Counted from the first letter of the stretch, positions 43,638 through 53,961 are shown. The stretch is DNA of 64,000 nt from JBCCCJ01 sp039029315 (GCA_039029315.1 JBCCGK010000025.1:1-64000); one strand, 5' to 3'. Notes: generated by a model from the sequence alone, not told the origin. Numbers and translations: made by a program.

Positions 43638-44240
43638 ATGCATCCAGATCAAGCCAGATGGAATCACAGATATGCGCAACAAGGCCTCAAAAGCTTTGGG
43701 CGCACAGCCTCAGAATGGCTGATACAGCACAAAGATCTCCTTATGCAACAGACCAAAGGCCCTGCGCTGGACCTTGCATGTGGCAATGGCCGAAATGCTT
43801 TCTATCTGGCTCAATTGGGATTTGTTGTCGATGCGGTTGATATTTCAGATGTCGCGATTCAATGGGTCCAGAAGCAGGCAATCTCACAACAATTGGCTGT
43901 TCGAGCGATTCATGCCAATCTGGAAGAAAGCGAGCTTCCCAGACCAGCGTACGAATTGATCATTGGATTTAATTATCTGCAACGCACGATATTTCCTCGA
44001 CTCATTTCCTCTCTGGCACCCAACGGTCTGCTGATCTACCAAACCAGATACCTGGATGAAATTCGCATCCTGAAACGAGAAGCAAATCCAGCCTATCTCC
44101 TTGGGTATAATGAACTTCTGGACCACTGCCAGGGCCTTCGTGTGCTGCATTATCAAGAAAGCATACAACAGGTAGGTCCCTCACAGCGACAAAAAGCATT
44201 GGCAAGCATTGTTGCCAGAAATTCCACTTTCTCAGATTGA
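43638..44240 (+). CDS. TehB-like SAM-dependent methyltransferase
   Basis: A 200-residue cytoplasmic methyltransferase. WNHRYAQQG opens the protein as in the tellurite-resistance TehB / thiol methyltransferase group; motif I is ALDLACGNGRNAFYLA and the acidic strand end is VDAVDIS. The ATG at 43638 is used; an upstream TTG adds five residues. It overlaps nothing but sits 55 bases before the transporter gene, so both may be on one transcript. Substrate (sulfide, tellurite or small metabolite) cannot be told. Confidence 0.8.
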   Translation: MHPDQARWNHRYAQQGLKSFGRTASEWLIQHKDLLMQQTKGPALDLACGNGRNAFYLAQLGFVVDAVDISDVAIQWVQKQAISQQLAVRAIHANLEESELPRPAYELIIGFNYLQRTIFPRLISSLAPNGLLIYQTRYLDEIRILKREANPAYLLGYNELLDHCQGLRVLHYQESIQQVGPSQRQKALASIVARNSTFSD

Positions 44241-44295
44241 TGCCTATCTTGCCCTCGATTCATGGTCCGCTTCTTCTCGATCCAAGCTTGAACAA

Positions 44296-45771
44296 ATGAA
44301 ACTCTCTACCAAACACATTGGTCTGATCGCAGGACCAATTGGCTTCTTATTTATCCTGCTTTTTTTCCATCCAGAAGGCTTATCCCCCGCAGCCAATGCT
44401 GTTCTTGCCTCTACTATTTGGATTGCGATCTGGTGGATCACAGAAGCGATTCCGATTGCAGCCACAGCCTTGTTACCGATTGTTTTGTTTCCCCTGACAG
44501 GTGGATTGGGATTGCAAGCGACCACAACTTCCTTTGGCCACCGGTATATTTTCCTCTACATCGGAGGATTTCTATTGGCTATCACGATTGAAAAATGGAA
44601 TCTCCATAAGCGGATTGCCCTGACCATCATCAATTTTATCGGGGCCAATATCCCGACCATTATTCTCGGGTTTATGATCGCGACGGCTTTCTTGTCGATG
44701 TGGATCTCCAATACTGCCACCTCTGTCATGATGCTACCGATCGGGATGGCGATCATTGCACAACTACGAGACAATCCAAAGACAGTCGAAGACGAAAACC
44801 AGACCTTTGGCAAAGCACTCATGCTGGGAATTGCCTATAGTGCCTCAATCGGAGGCATGGCTACATTGATTGGAACTCCTCCTAATCTGGTACTGGCCGG
44901 AGTGGTACAGGAATTATATGGAATTGAAATCACCTTTGCCCAATGGATTTCATTTGGGCTGCCGATTTCATTGATTTTACTGGCGATCTGCTGGGTCTAC
45001 CTGACCAAATTTGCCTTCAATTTCAAACAGAAAGGATTTCCAGGTGGCAAATCAGAAATCCAAAGACAACTGCATGCCCTTGGCAAGATCACCTATGAAG
45101 AGAAACTGGTATTAATCGTCTTTAGCCTAACTGCATTGGCCTGGATTAGCCGATCCTTTTTGCAAAAAAATCTGGGCTTGTTTCCTACACTGGATGACAC
45201 CATCATCGCAATGGCAGCTGGCCTGATCTTGTTTCTAATTCCAAGCAAGGATCGATCGGTTCCACTTCTGACCTGGAAGGATAGCAAAAACATTCCCTGG
45301 GGCATCATCTTACTATTCGGTGGAGGAATGGCATTGGCTGAGGGCTTCAAAACGAGTGGGCTTGCAGAGTGGATTGGTTCCCAAATGACACTATTGGCAG
45401 GCATTTCCTTGATTTTACTGGTCTTGATTCTAATCGCAGCAGTGAATTTCCTGACAGAGATCACCTCCAATCTAGCCACGACCTCCATGCTTTTGCCTAT
45501 TCTGGCTCCCATGGCTTTGTCGATTGATGTACATCCCTTTATCCTCATGGTATCGGCAACTGTAGCAGCTTCCTGTGCATTCATGCTACCCGTAGCAACT
45601 CCTCCCAATGCAGTGGTGTTCGGCTCAGGTTATCTACGAATCCCGGACATGGTTCGCACAGGGATCTGGATGAATTTGATCTCGATTTTCCTTCTCAGCA
45701 TGTTTGTGTATTTCGTACTTGCGCTCCAGTGGGGATTTGATCCTGGCGTCTTTCCGGTGGAGTGGAAATAG
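44296..45771 (+). CDS. SLC13/DASS sodium-coupled anion transporter
   Basis: A 491-residue membrane protein with about 11-12 helices. Family signatures are clear: WWITEAIPIAATALLPIVLFP, the Asn motif SMWISNTATSVMMLPIG (SNT), GGMATLIGTPPNLV, and the second half TEITSNLATTSMLLPIL with ATPPNAVVFGSG near the end. These transporters import di- or tricarboxylates, sulfate or similar anions with sodium. The start at 44296 gives a short N-terminus before the first helix. Which anion is moved cannot be inferred. Confidence 0.9.
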   Translation: MKLSTKHIGLIAGPIGFLFILLFFHPEGLSPAANAVLASTIWIAIWWITEAIPIAATALLPIVLFPLTGGLGLQATTTSFGHRYIFLYIGGFLLAITIEKWNLHKRIALTIINFIGANIPTIILGFMIATAFLSMWISNTATSVMMLPIGMAIIAQLRDNPKTVEDENQTFGKALMLGIAYSASIGGMATLIGTPPNLVLAGVVQELYGIEITFAQWISFGLPISLILLAICWVYLTKFAFNFKQKGFPGGKSEIQRQLHALGKITYEEKLVLIVFSLTALAWISRSFLQKNLGLFPTLDDTIIAMAAGLILFLIPSKDRSVPLLTWKDSKNIPWGIILLFGGGMALAEGFKTSGLAEWIGSQMTLLAGISLILLVLILIAAVNFLTEITSNLATTSMLLPILAPMALSIDVHPFILMVSATVAASCAFMLPVATPPNAVVFGSGYLRIPDMVRTGIWMNLISIFLLSMFVYFVLALQWGFDPGVFPVEWK

Positions 45772-45996
45772 AAATAAAGGAGACAAATAGATATTTTTTC
45801 TGGCTACCCATTTGGATAGGGGAGGAGATCATGGGTAACAGCTCTGATCTTGGATACTCCGACAATAAAACAAATAGTTAATCCACTGATTAACAAACAT
45901 GAAGAGCATTCTCCCCTCTCTTGAATCCGAAAAAGCAAGTCCTCAATTCCTTCTTCCTGGTGTATTGTGACTGATTAATTTCACCAATATGGGTAA

Positions 45997-46027
45997 TTGA
46001 TGAGCGTGGTTGGCAGGCATACCTTTG
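45997..46027 (+). promoter_or_regulatory. Bacteroidota-type promoter for the 46059 lipoprotein gene
   Basis: TTG (45997-45999) and TACCTTTG (46020-46027) are separated by 20 bases, matching the TTG-n19/20-TAnnTTTG form. The leader would be about 25 bases. The 287-base spacer before it also holds a short stem (ACCCAT/ATGGGT, about 45817-45848) near the transporter end. Confidence 0.55.
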
Positions 46028-46058
46028 TCCTATCAATCACAACAAATCAAACATTGTC

Positions 46059-46637
46059 ATGAAACAACTCTTTCTTTTGCCCTTCGCCATCACAATCCTC
46101 TCATTGATGTTTTCCTGCAAGCCTGATCCTGTTGGACCTTCTGGTGAAATTCCTGATTTGGTCATAAATCTGGATTTCGAGGAAAATGGAACCTCCTTTG
46201 AGACCCTTAATTTCACCTATGAAAAACAACAACCCGGAAGCGGAGAAACAGCAGCAGCCAATGGATCCTATCAGTCTATCACTGATTTATTTCTGACACA
46301 AGTTCTCGGCAAGCCTGGTTCTCTGGGACCAACCTTTCTGATTACAGGCCCCATCAATGGCTTGACAGCTGGCACATATCAGGTATCAACATTAGATGCC
46401 ACCAATCCGCTTGCAAATGCCTATTCAAGCTTTGTAACTGAAAACGGGGATCGATTTACCTCCAGTTCCGGCACATTCAAGATGTCAAACGTTGAGTTAT
46501 TTGCCGATGTCGGAGGCTCCACTCTGCAAGAGTATTTCGTAGATATAGAAGTCAATATGACCATGCAGACTGATGATGGAACAAGAACCATTACAGCATC
46601 TGGAAGTATGAAAGGGATCAATATCAAAGGAAACTAA
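46059..46637 (+). CDS. Small lipoprotein of unknown function
   Basis: A 192-residue lipoprotein (lipobox MFSC, Cys20). The mature protein is beta-rich with repeated Thr/Ser/Gly stretches (FETLNFTYEK, TFLITGPINGLTAGTYQVS, GTRTITASGSMKGINIKGN) and resembles small DUF-type surface lipoproteins of Bacteroidota, but I do not recognise the family. It has its own promoter and is followed by a strong hairpin, so it is probably a single-gene unit. Confidence 0.7.
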   Translation: MKQLFLLPFAITILSLMFSCKPDPVGPSGEIPDLVINLDFEENGTSFETLNFTYEKQQPGSGETAAANGSYQSITDLFLTQVLGKPGSLGPTFLITGPINGLTAGTYQVSTLDATNPLANAYSSFVTENGDRFTSSSGTFKMSNVELFADVGGSTLQEYFVDIEVNMTMQTDDGTRTITASGSMKGINIKGN

Positions 46638-46668
46638 TCGGCTGAATCGAATTCAATTCTATCTTTAT

Positions 46669-46702
46669 CAGACGCAAACCTGTGAATACGGGTTTGCGTC
46701 TG
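46669..46702 (+). terminator. Terminator hairpin after the small lipoprotein gene
   Basis: CAGACGCAAACC (46669-46680) and GGTTTGCGTCTG (46691-46702) form a perfect 12-bp stem with a 10-base loop, 32 bases past the stop codon. The T tract is poor, but the stem is the strongest in this part of the window. Confidence 0.55.
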
Positions 46703-46804
46703 TCTGAATTGGGGCTCCCCATCTGCCTGTTTGCCTATCGCCTTCATAGTGAAGAATCTTGGTTTTTTTTCGATATTACCACGATCAACTAACTGCTCTC
46801 CAAT

Positions 46805-49800
46805 ATGAAGAATTCACAAGCTCCTTCACTGTTTTCCTCTTTTGTCCTGATTTTGCTGTTCGTCCTCTCGTATCCCAAAGAATCGACTGCACAATTCATG
46901 ACAAAAGAGGCGCTTTCTCAACTCACCTACAGACATATCGGTCCTGTCGGGAATCGACTGATCTCAGTCGCAGGGATTCCGGGAGATCCGATGGTGTATT
47001 ATGGGGGGGCAGCCTCCGGAGGAATCTGGAAGACGGTGGATGGCGGATTGACATGGAAACCTGTTTTTGATGACAAACCTGTACATGCGATTGGTTCGCT
47101 AGTCATAAGTTCGAGTGATTCTGAGATCATTTGGGCAGGAACAGGAGAGACTTTCATTCGGTCCAATGTCTCTATCGGCAATGGGGTATGGAAAAGCATG
47201 GACGGGGGAGATCATTGGGCGCATATGGGCCTGGATAAAACCGGGAGAATTGGTCGTATGATTGTCCATCCCGACAATCCTGACATTGTCTATGCAGCCG
47301 CAGTTGGTCATGCTTATGCTCCACAGCAAGAGAGAGGAATCTATCGCACCAAGGATGGGGGAAAGAGTTGGGAGCAGGTCTTGTTTGTCAATGACAGCAC
47401 AGGCGCTTCTGATCTAGTTATGGACCCCAACAACCCCAGAATCCTGTTCGCTGGCATGTGGCAATTGGACATCAAGACCTGGGGAAGAGAAAGTGGTGGT
47501 CCGGGCAGTGGGATTTATATGTCAAGAGATGGGGGGGATAGTTGGAAAAAACTGGAAGGAAATGGGCTACCCAGTCGCCCTGTTGGAAAAATCGCTTTGG
47601 CGATGAGTCAGGCGAATTCTGATCGGATCTATGCCTTGATTGAAACAGGAGATGGCGTTCCCTGGCATGGAAAGAAGACAGATAGCGGAGAGCTTTGGAG
47701 GTCAGATGATGGGGGAAAGAAATGGACCTTGATGACACATAATCGGGATTTGTCAGGAAGACAACCCTATTATACCCGTTGTGCTGTTTCGCCTCTTGAT
47801 GAAGATAATGTATATTTTCTCGCTGCTGCCTATAGCATCACACAGGATGGCGGCAAAACCTTTGAAACGGCCAAAGGCCCTGCTGTCCCCAATTGGGATC
47901 ATCACGATATGTGGATAGATCCCATGAATGAGAATCGAATGATCGTGGCTGGTGATGGGGGATTGGCGATTTCGCAAAACCGAGGCAAATCCTGGTTAAG
48001 AAGTCAATTGCCAGTTGCACAACTCTATCATGTCACCACCGACAATCATGTACCTTACCATGTCTATACCAATCGACAGGATGGCCCTTCTCTTCGTGGT
48101 CCCAGCAATAGCCGAACTGCCGGAATGTTTGGGCCGGGTGGCATCTCGCGTGGGATGTGGCATGATGTAGGAGGAGGAGAGAGTGGATTTGCCACACCTG
48201 ATCCCACGGACCCGGACATCATTTGGTCCAGCACGTCGGGGCGGGGACCGCTTGGCGGGATAGTTGTTCGCTATAATGAGAAGACCCGACAATATAGACA
48301 GGTGGAAGTCTGGCCCGAATTCACCGCCGGACATGCTGCCAAAGATGTCAAATATCGCTTTCAGTGGACCTTCCCTTTGCTAATTTCTCCTCATGATCAT
48401 CAGACCGTATACGTCTGTAGCCAACATGTCCATCGAACCACCAATGGTGGGCAAAGCTGGGAAGAGGTCAGCCCGGATCTGAGCCTCAATGATGTAAGCA
48501 AGTTAGGCGTTTCGGGAGGACTTACCCCGGACAATATTGGTGTCGAATATGGGAGTGTGATTTATGCGCTGGACGAATCTCCTGTTCAGCAAGGTGTTCT
48601 GTGGGCGGGGACCAATGACGGACTGGTCCACATCAGCAAAGATGGGGGAGTGAGTTGGACAAATGTCAGCGAGAATATCCCTGATCTTCCTCCATTTGGT
48701 ACAGTCAGAAATATTGATGCCTCCAAATGGGAGGCAGGCAAGGCCTATTTGACCGTAGATTTCCACCAAGTTGGCAATTTTGATCCCTATGTGTACAAAA
48801 CCACTGATTTTGGACAAAGCTGGACCAAAATTATAGAAGGAATCATGGAAAGTCCACTCAGTTATTGTCGCAATGTCAGAGAAGATCCTGTCAGAAAAGG
48901 TCTGTTGTATCTTGGGACAGAAAATGCCCTCTATGTTTCTTTCAATGATGGACAGAGCTGGCAATCATTCATGAGTAATCTGCCTCATACCCCAATGTAT
49001 TGGATTGACATACAAGAGCACTTCAATGACCTTGTTCTGGGCACCTATGGGCGCGGGATTTGGATATTGGATGATCTCTCTCCACTACAGCAGTGGACGG
49101 AAGACATTGCGGCCTCCTCGGCACATCTGTTTAGTCCTCGTCCAGCCTATAGATTCAGGCCGATTTCTACACCTATGGACATGATGGATGATCCGTCCGC
49201 TGGTGAAAATCCGCCTGCCGGGGCCATCCTGAATTATTGGCTTGCCGAAGCCGATAGTGCCATCATTCATATCATTGACGCCAATCAGGATACCATTCGA
49301 ACCCTCCGACAGGCGGGAAAAGCAGGATTCAATCGCCTCGTTTGGGATTTTATGGGAAGCCCTTCCTCACAAATCAAAATGCGAACAAGCCCTCGATATG
49401 CTGATTGGGTTCCGTTGGGCAAAAACAGAATTCGCAAGGTTCCACCCCGGATCGCTGTCATGGCTCCTCCCGGCAACTACACCGTCTATATGCAATCTGG
49501 CGACAAGACCTTTTCTCAAGCACTCACAATTATCAAAGATCCACATTCCGAAGGATCTCAGGCAGATATCACTGCCCAAACCGCCATGATGAAAGGCATA
49601 CATGTTGATCTGAATCGGGTGGTCAGGCTGATCAATCAAATCGAACTGATCCGGCGACAATTGTATGATCTGAGAGCAATCGCTCAGGAGCAAGATGTCC
49701 CCAGCGAGCTCTTGTCTGAGTTCAGCCGCCTGGATGAAGCTTTTTTGGAGATCGAAGAAGATCTCTATAACATCAACCTCACCGGTACTGGGCAGGATGT

Positions 49801-50032
49801 TATCCGCTGGCCAGCCAGACTTGCCTGGAAACTGGAGTATCTCGCTTCTACCGTCGCAGTTGCAGATTTTCCCCCGACAGATCAGCAATACGCAGTTCAT
49901 CAACGCATCAAAAAACAAATCGGGGAACAGGAAAATCATTTGGATCAATTAATCAAAAAAGAACTTCCGACTTTTCACCAATTGCTAAAAGAACATCAAT
50001 TGGACAGTCCCATCATCTCTGCCTTTCGATAA
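46805..50032 (+). CDS. Exported sortilin/VPS10-like beta-propeller protein
   Basis: A 1075-residue protein with a signal peptide (about 1-29). Residues about 35-780 form one or two large propellers with many Asp-box units (GGIWKTVDGGLTWKPVF, GVWKSMDGGDHWAHMG, GIYRTKDGGKSWEQV, LWRSDDGGKKWTL, VHISKDGGVSWTNV). The C-terminal ~250 residues are a beta domain followed by helices. Proteins of this kind are annotated as glycosyl hydrolases in Bacteroidota, but no catalytic residues can be named; binding or peptidase-associated roles are equally possible. First gene of an operon with the next two (gaps of 12 and 8 bases). Confidence 0.8.
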   Translation: MKNSQAPSLFSSFVLILLFVLSYPKESTAQFMTKEALSQLTYRHIGPVGNRLISVAGIPGDPMVYYGGAASGGIWKTVDGGLTWKPVFDDKPVHAIGSLVISSSDSEIIWAGTGETFIRSNVSIGNGVWKSMDGGDHWAHMGLDKTGRIGRMIVHPDNPDIVYAAAVGHAYAPQQERGIYRTKDGGKSWEQVLFVNDSTGASDLVMDPNNPRILFAGMWQLDIKTWGRESGGPGSGIYMSRDGGDSWKKLEGNGLPSRPVGKIALAMSQANSDRIYALIETGDGVPWHGKKTDSGELWRSDDGGKKWTLMTHNRDLSGRQPYYTRCAVSPLDEDNVYFLAAAYSITQDGGKTFETAKGPAVPNWDHHDMWIDPMNENRMIVAGDGGLAISQNRGKSWLRSQLPVAQLYHVTTDNHVPYHVYTNRQDGPSLRGPSNSRTAGMFGPGGISRGMWHDVGGGESGFATPDPTDPDIIWSSTSGRGPLGGIVVRYNEKTRQYRQVEVWPEFTAGHAAKDVKYRFQWTFPLLISPHDHQTVYVCSQHVHRTTNGGQSWEEVSPDLSLNDVSKLGVSGGLTPDNIGVEYGSVIYALDESPVQQGVLWAGTNDGLVHISKDGGVSWTNVSENIPDLPPFGTVRNIDASKWEAGKAYLTVDFHQVGNFDPYVYKTTDFGQSWTKIIEGIMESPLSYCRNVREDPVRKGLLYLGTENALYVSFNDGQSWQSFMSNLPHTPMYWIDIQEHFNDLVLGTYGRGIWILDDLSPLQQWTEDIAASSAHLFSPRPAYRFRPISTPMDMMDDPSAGENPPAGAILNYWLAEADSAIIHIIDANQDTIRTLRQAGKAGFNRLVWDFMGSPSSQIKMRTSPRYADWVPLGKNRIRKVPPRIAVMAPPGNYTVYMQSGDKTFSQALTIIKDPHSEGSQADITAQTAMMKGIHVDLNRVVRLINQIELIRRQLYDLRAIAQEQDVPSELLSEFSRLDEAFLEIEEDLYNINLTGTGQDVIRWPARLAWKLEYLASTVAVADFPPTDQQYAVHQRIKKQIGEQENHLDQLIKKELPTFHQLLKEHQLDSPIISAFR

Positions 50033-50044
50033 TTCTCTTGTGTC

Positions 50045-52126
50045 ATGAACTCCTCATTCCTCTCTCTTAGCCTATTGATCGTTTTGTTGTGTATGGCTTC
50101 TGTTCCAAACCCATCAGAGCCTCCTCTCTGGAATTTTGACGCACAACTGGATACTTATTTTGTTACAGAAACCAACAAATTGTCCAAGGCATCGAAAGAT
50201 CATTTGGCCGACATCACCAATTGGGAGTTGTACCAAAACCAGAACCGTTGGAAACTCATGCATATGCTGGGGCTAAATATTTTCGCTCTGGAAAATGAAA
50301 AATCGCCACTCAAGCCTGTCATCACTGGTACACTGGAAGAAGAGGAATTCCGGGTGGAGAAACTGCATTTTCAATCGCTTCCTGGCCTGTATGTAACGGG
50401 AAATCTATATATGCCCAAAGAGATTACAGAACCTTTGCCAGCCATTCTTTATGTGTGTGGTCATGGCAAAGTCAAGGAAAATGGGATAAGTTATGGCAAT
50501 AAGGCGCACTACCAACATCATGCAGCCTGGTTTGCCAGAAACGGATATGTCTGCCTGATCATTGATACCAATCAATTGGGGGAAATTGAAGGCACACATC
50601 ACGGGACACACCATCTGAATCGTTGGTGGTGGATTTCTCGCGGTTACACACCAGCAGGCGTAGAGGCATGGAACGGGGTTAGAGCTGTTGATTATCTCAT
50701 CAGTCGCCCGGAAGTGGATCGAAATCGCATTGGACTCACCGGCAGAAGTGGGGGAGGGGCCTATACCTGGTGGGGAGCGGCCATCGATACCCGGATCAAG
50801 GTTGCTGTTCCTGTCGCAGGCATCACAGATCTGAATGATCATATCGTCAGGCAATGTGTCGATGGCCATTGTGATTGCATGTTCATGGTCAACACATTCC
50901 GATGGGATTATCCCAAGCTTGTACCTCTGGTTGCACCTCGCCCCTTGCTCATTAGCAATACAGATCGAGATCCTATTTTTCCTATCAAAGGTGTATTCAA
51001 TACCTACCTCCAAGGGAGAAACGCCTATGCCAAAATGAATGCCTCCAATCATCTCGCTTTACATACCACAGCTGGGCCACATATGGATACACAAGAGTTA
51101 CGGGTTCATGCCTTTCGTTGGTTCAATCACTATTTGCGAGGCACGGATGAGTTGATCGACAAGCCGGCCATCAAATTCTTTGAACCCAGACAATTGAAAG
51201 TATTTGACAAACTTCCCGAAGATCAGATCAATACCAAAATTGATGAACTGTTTGTTGAAATCGCCCCACCTATTGCGGAACAGCTGAGTAACTTTAGCTG
51301 GGATCAACAAAAACATCACTGGAATCAAGTGTTGGATGAGAGAGTTCTCTCTGGCTGGCCGTCCAAGCCCAAACGCCCAACTTCGGAATTCCTGCAACGC
51401 TACCGACATGAAGAAGGAATCTTGAATGAATGGAAGGTCACAACCGACGATGGCATCACAGAGCTTCCCTTCTTTCAGCTGGTATCCAATAAGGGTTCCA
51501 ACAAAACGAGGAAAGTAGAAATTCTGGATGATGAAAACTGGGCTTTTTGGGCACCAAAATTAAAAGCCTTATTTCCATCTGGCGACCTTTGGAAAGACGC
51601 CTTACCAGAAAAAGACGCAGCCAAAACAGTCAGGAAATTATTGAAAGGCCTGGGAGATATCAGTTTCCTTTGCATGCGAGGGGCAGGTCCGGCACAATTC
51701 AAGGGAGATGAAAAAAGGCAAATACAGATTCGTCGAAGATATTACTTACTTGGTCAAACCCTGGAGGTCATGCAAACCTACGACATCGGACAAATGTTGA
51801 TTGTCGCGGCAAAGGGAATGAGTGAACGTTCATTTTCGGCTGAGGCCAAAGGAAGCACAGCAGCTATGTTGATGTATGCCTCTCTTTATTTTGAAGAGTA
51901 TCCAGCCATGTCCGTTGATCTTGTGGATATGCCACTCAGTCATCAATATGGGCCTGTATATCCCAATGTTCTCAGATACCTTGATCTCCCGATCACGACC
52001 CTTCTTGCTGCTGAAAAACGCGCGGTGAGGATTCATGCCAATCGGGATTCAGATCTGAAGGAGTGGCAAGCTTTGGCTGATTTTTCCCAACAGATTCCTA
52101 ACCTACACCTCACCATAGATGATTAA
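50045..52126 (+). CDS. Acetyl-xylan-esterase-like secreted hydrolase
   Basis: A 693-residue protein with a signal peptide (about 1-20). An alpha/beta-hydrolase domain (about 80-380) has the GHG oxyanion loop (ILYVCGHGKVKENG), nucleophile Ser235 in TGRSGGG, likely acid D307 or D309 (NTDRDP) and H346 (GPHMDTQ), the pattern of the AXE1/large-esterase group. The C-terminal 300 residues are a second domain not recognised with certainty; it may be an inactive hydrolase repeat. It lies 12 bases after the propeller gene and 8 bases before the cyclase gene. Confidence 0.75.
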   Translation: MNSSFLSLSLLIVLLCMASVPNPSEPPLWNFDAQLDTYFVTETNKLSKASKDHLADITNWELYQNQNRWKLMHMLGLNIFALENEKSPLKPVITGTLEEEEFRVEKLHFQSLPGLYVTGNLYMPKEITEPLPAILYVCGHGKVKENGISYGNKAHYQHHAAWFARNGYVCLIIDTNQLGEIEGTHHGTHHLNRWWWISRGYTPAGVEAWNGVRAVDYLISRPEVDRNRIGLTGRSGGGAYTWWGAAIDTRIKVAVPVAGITDLNDHIVRQCVDGHCDCMFMVNTFRWDYPKLVPLVAPRPLLISNTDRDPIFPIKGVFNTYLQGRNAYAKMNASNHLALHTTAGPHMDTQELRVHAFRWFNHYLRGTDELIDKPAIKFFEPRQLKVFDKLPEDQINTKIDELFVEIAPPIAEQLSNFSWDQQKHHWNQVLDERVLSGWPSKPKRPTSEFLQRYRHEEGILNEWKVTTDDGITELPFFQLVSNKGSNKTRKVEILDDENWAFWAPKLKALFPSGDLWKDALPEKDAAKTVRKLLKGLGDISFLCMRGAGPAQFKGDEKRQIQIRRRYYLLGQTLEVMQTYDIGQMLIVAAKGMSERSFSAEAKGSTAAMLMYASLYFEEYPAMSVDLVDMPLSHQYGPVYPNVLRYLDLPITTLLAAEKRAVRIHANRDSDLKEWQALADFSQQIPNLHLTIDD

Positions 52127-52134
52127 GATGTTCT

Positions 52135-52902
52135 ATGCGAATCATTGACCTCTCCAAACCCATCCAATACAATCCTGACGATCCCAGATTCATGCGGGTC
52201 AAAATCAAGCATCAAGCGCACAAATCAGGTGGCAGACTGATTCGTTGGTTTCTGGGCTTGCCCTACAAATTGTTTCCCAGCAATTTTCAAGGATGGGCCA
52301 ATGATACGATCAAGCAACTCGGAGTCCACTCAACGACTCATATTGATGCCCCCTGGCATTATAGTCCAACAGTCAATGGGAAGGCAGCCAAAACCATCGA
52401 TCAAGTGCCATTGGAATGGTGTTATGGTCCGGGAGTGGTCATCAATATGTCGCACAAAGCGGATCATGAATTGATCACGATTGAAGATCTGAAATCAGAT
52501 CTGGAAATATCCGGAGCACAACTCTCAGCAGGAACAATCGTCCTGATTCGGACGGATCGAGATCAATTTCTTGGAACCAAAGAATACCCTGATCGCGGCA
52601 CCGGCATGAGCAAGGAAGCCACAGAATGGTTGATCGACCAGGGCATCAAGGTCATGGGGATCGATCAGTGGGGGTGGGACATTCCTCTCAGACATCAAGT
52701 CAAGGAAGCCAAACGAACAGGCAACAAGGAACTATTCTGGGAAGCACATCTTGTCGGGCAACGCAAAGAATATTGCCATATGGAACAGTTGGTTAACCTC
52801 AAAGCCTTGCCTGCCTCTGGATTCACAGTCTGTGTCTTCCCTCTCAAGATTGTTGGGGCCTCTGCTGCCCCAGCCCGTGTAGTAGCCCTGATAGAGGAGT
52901 AA
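52135..52902 (+). CDS. Cyclase / kynurenine-formamidase-like metal hydrolase
   Basis: A 255-residue protein of the cyclase family (PF04199). The metal motif HxxxHxDxP is present as H65-STT-H69-I-D71-AP in VHSTTHIDAPWHY. It has no signal peptide and is likely cytoplasmic. Relatives hydrolyse formylkynurenine, isatin or lactones. The N-terminus (MRIIDLSKPIQYNPDDPRF) is as in the family. Third gene of the operon starting at 46805, it ends directly against the convergent B12-operon lipoprotein gene (no spacer). Confidence 0.85.
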   Translation: MRIIDLSKPIQYNPDDPRFMRVKIKHQAHKSGGRLIRWFLGLPYKLFPSNFQGWANDTIKQLGVHSTTHIDAPWHYSPTVNGKAAKTIDQVPLEWCYGPGVVINMSHKADHELITIEDLKSDLEISGAQLSAGTIVLIRTDRDQFLGTKEYPDRGTGMSKEATEWLIDQGIKVMGIDQWGWDIPLRHQVKEAKRTGNKELFWEAHLVGQRKEYCHMEQLVNLKALPASGFTVCVFPLKIVGASAAPARVVALIEE

Positions 52903-53940
52903 TTATTTCTCCTGAAAATAAAACCCTCCAGGAATAATCCCTGCCCGAAATTCGTCGATCAGCTCTCCGCCAGAGGTATATCTCAGGATCACACCTTTTT
53001 GTACATAATCAATCGCATCAGCAAGATAAATCTCCTCGGTAGCAGGATCAATTCCTAGCCCATACCACAAGCCTCCTTCTTCCGGGATGAGTGGATCAGC
53101 TGGCAAATCGGTCGCTTCAATGGACATACGAACCACAGCTGTAGTTAGAAAATACAAGGCATCTCCTTGAGCATTCATCTGCAATTCTGAGGGTTTTTGG
53201 GCAATGGGAAAGAGAAAGGAATCAATCACCGTTCGCGTTTCAGGATCTATCTTGTACAAAGCACCTTCGACATCCGGTTGCAAAATCTCTCCACAGGCCA
53301 GCCACAGCATTCCTTGCTTGTCCCGAACGATTCCGTTTCCCCCAATCCTGACGCGAATACTGTCGATGAGTTGATCGGATTGGGGATCAAGGACAAAGAG
53401 ATAAGGACGCTGCACATTGGTCACAAATACCTGCTCATTCACCAATACCATTTGCTCAGTCCATCCTTCAATCGGGATCTTCCCACTGACAGATTGTGTG
53501 GCCAAATCCAGAACTGAGACTGCATTGGCGTATAGGTCAGAGACATAGGCTTTGGTGGACGAAATGCCCAGGAAATATCTGGGTGAGCTGAGGCCATCAA
53601 TTGTGCCGATGGATTCGAGACTCTCAGGATCTAGTAGCTCGATTTTCCCAGAATTGTTGACGACCAAATACATTTTTCCATCGAATACGGTCATAGATTG
53701 CAGGACATCTCCCAAAGGAAATTGGTTAATGGCCTGAAAAAGGCCGGACTGAAGCATTTTCGTCTCTGGGTCATATTTATCCAAAGAAGCATTGCCCCAC
53801 TGAAAATTGCCCTCGTTGAGGACAAATACATGTCCAGACTCTGGTGCAGGTGGGTCTATGATCTCTGGGGATTCTGGTGTACAGGACATCAGCAATAGCC
53901 ATCCGGCCATCCAGACAAATCCTTTGTTCATGGGGGTCAT
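52903..53940 (-). CDS. Beta-propeller lipoprotein, BtuG-like, last gene of the B12 operon
   Basis: A 345-residue lipoprotein (LLLMSC, Cys20). The mature protein begins GHVFVLNEGNFQWGNASLDKYD and has YncE/DUF5074-type propeller blades (MTVFDGKMYLVVNNSGKIE, AYVSDLYANAVSVLDL, LFVLDPQSDQLIDSI). BtuG of Bacteroides is a surface propeller lipoprotein that captures B12 for BtuB; position in this riboswitch-led operon makes the same role likely. It is 21 bases after the small T9SS gene. The link to B12 is by context and fold, not by residue-level evidence. Confidence 0.75.
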   Translation of the reverse strand: MTPMNKGFVWMAGWLLLMSCTPESPEIIDPPAPESGHVFVLNEGNFQWGNASLDKYDPETKMLQSGLFQAINQFPLGDVLQSMTVFDGKMYLVVNNSGKIELLDPESLESIGTIDGLSSPRYFLGISSTKAYVSDLYANAVSVLDLATQSVSGKIPIEGWTEQMVLVNEQVFVTNVQRPYLFVLDPQSDQLIDSIRVRIGGNGIVRDKQGMLWLACGEILQPDVEGALYKIDPETRTVIDSFLFPIAQKPSELQMNAQGDALYFLTTAVVRMSIEATDLPADPLIPEEGGLWYGLGIDPATEEIYLADAIDYVQKGVILRYTSGGELIDEFRAGIIPGGFYFQEK

Positions 53941-53961
53941 AAGTCTATTCTTTTCATCCAG

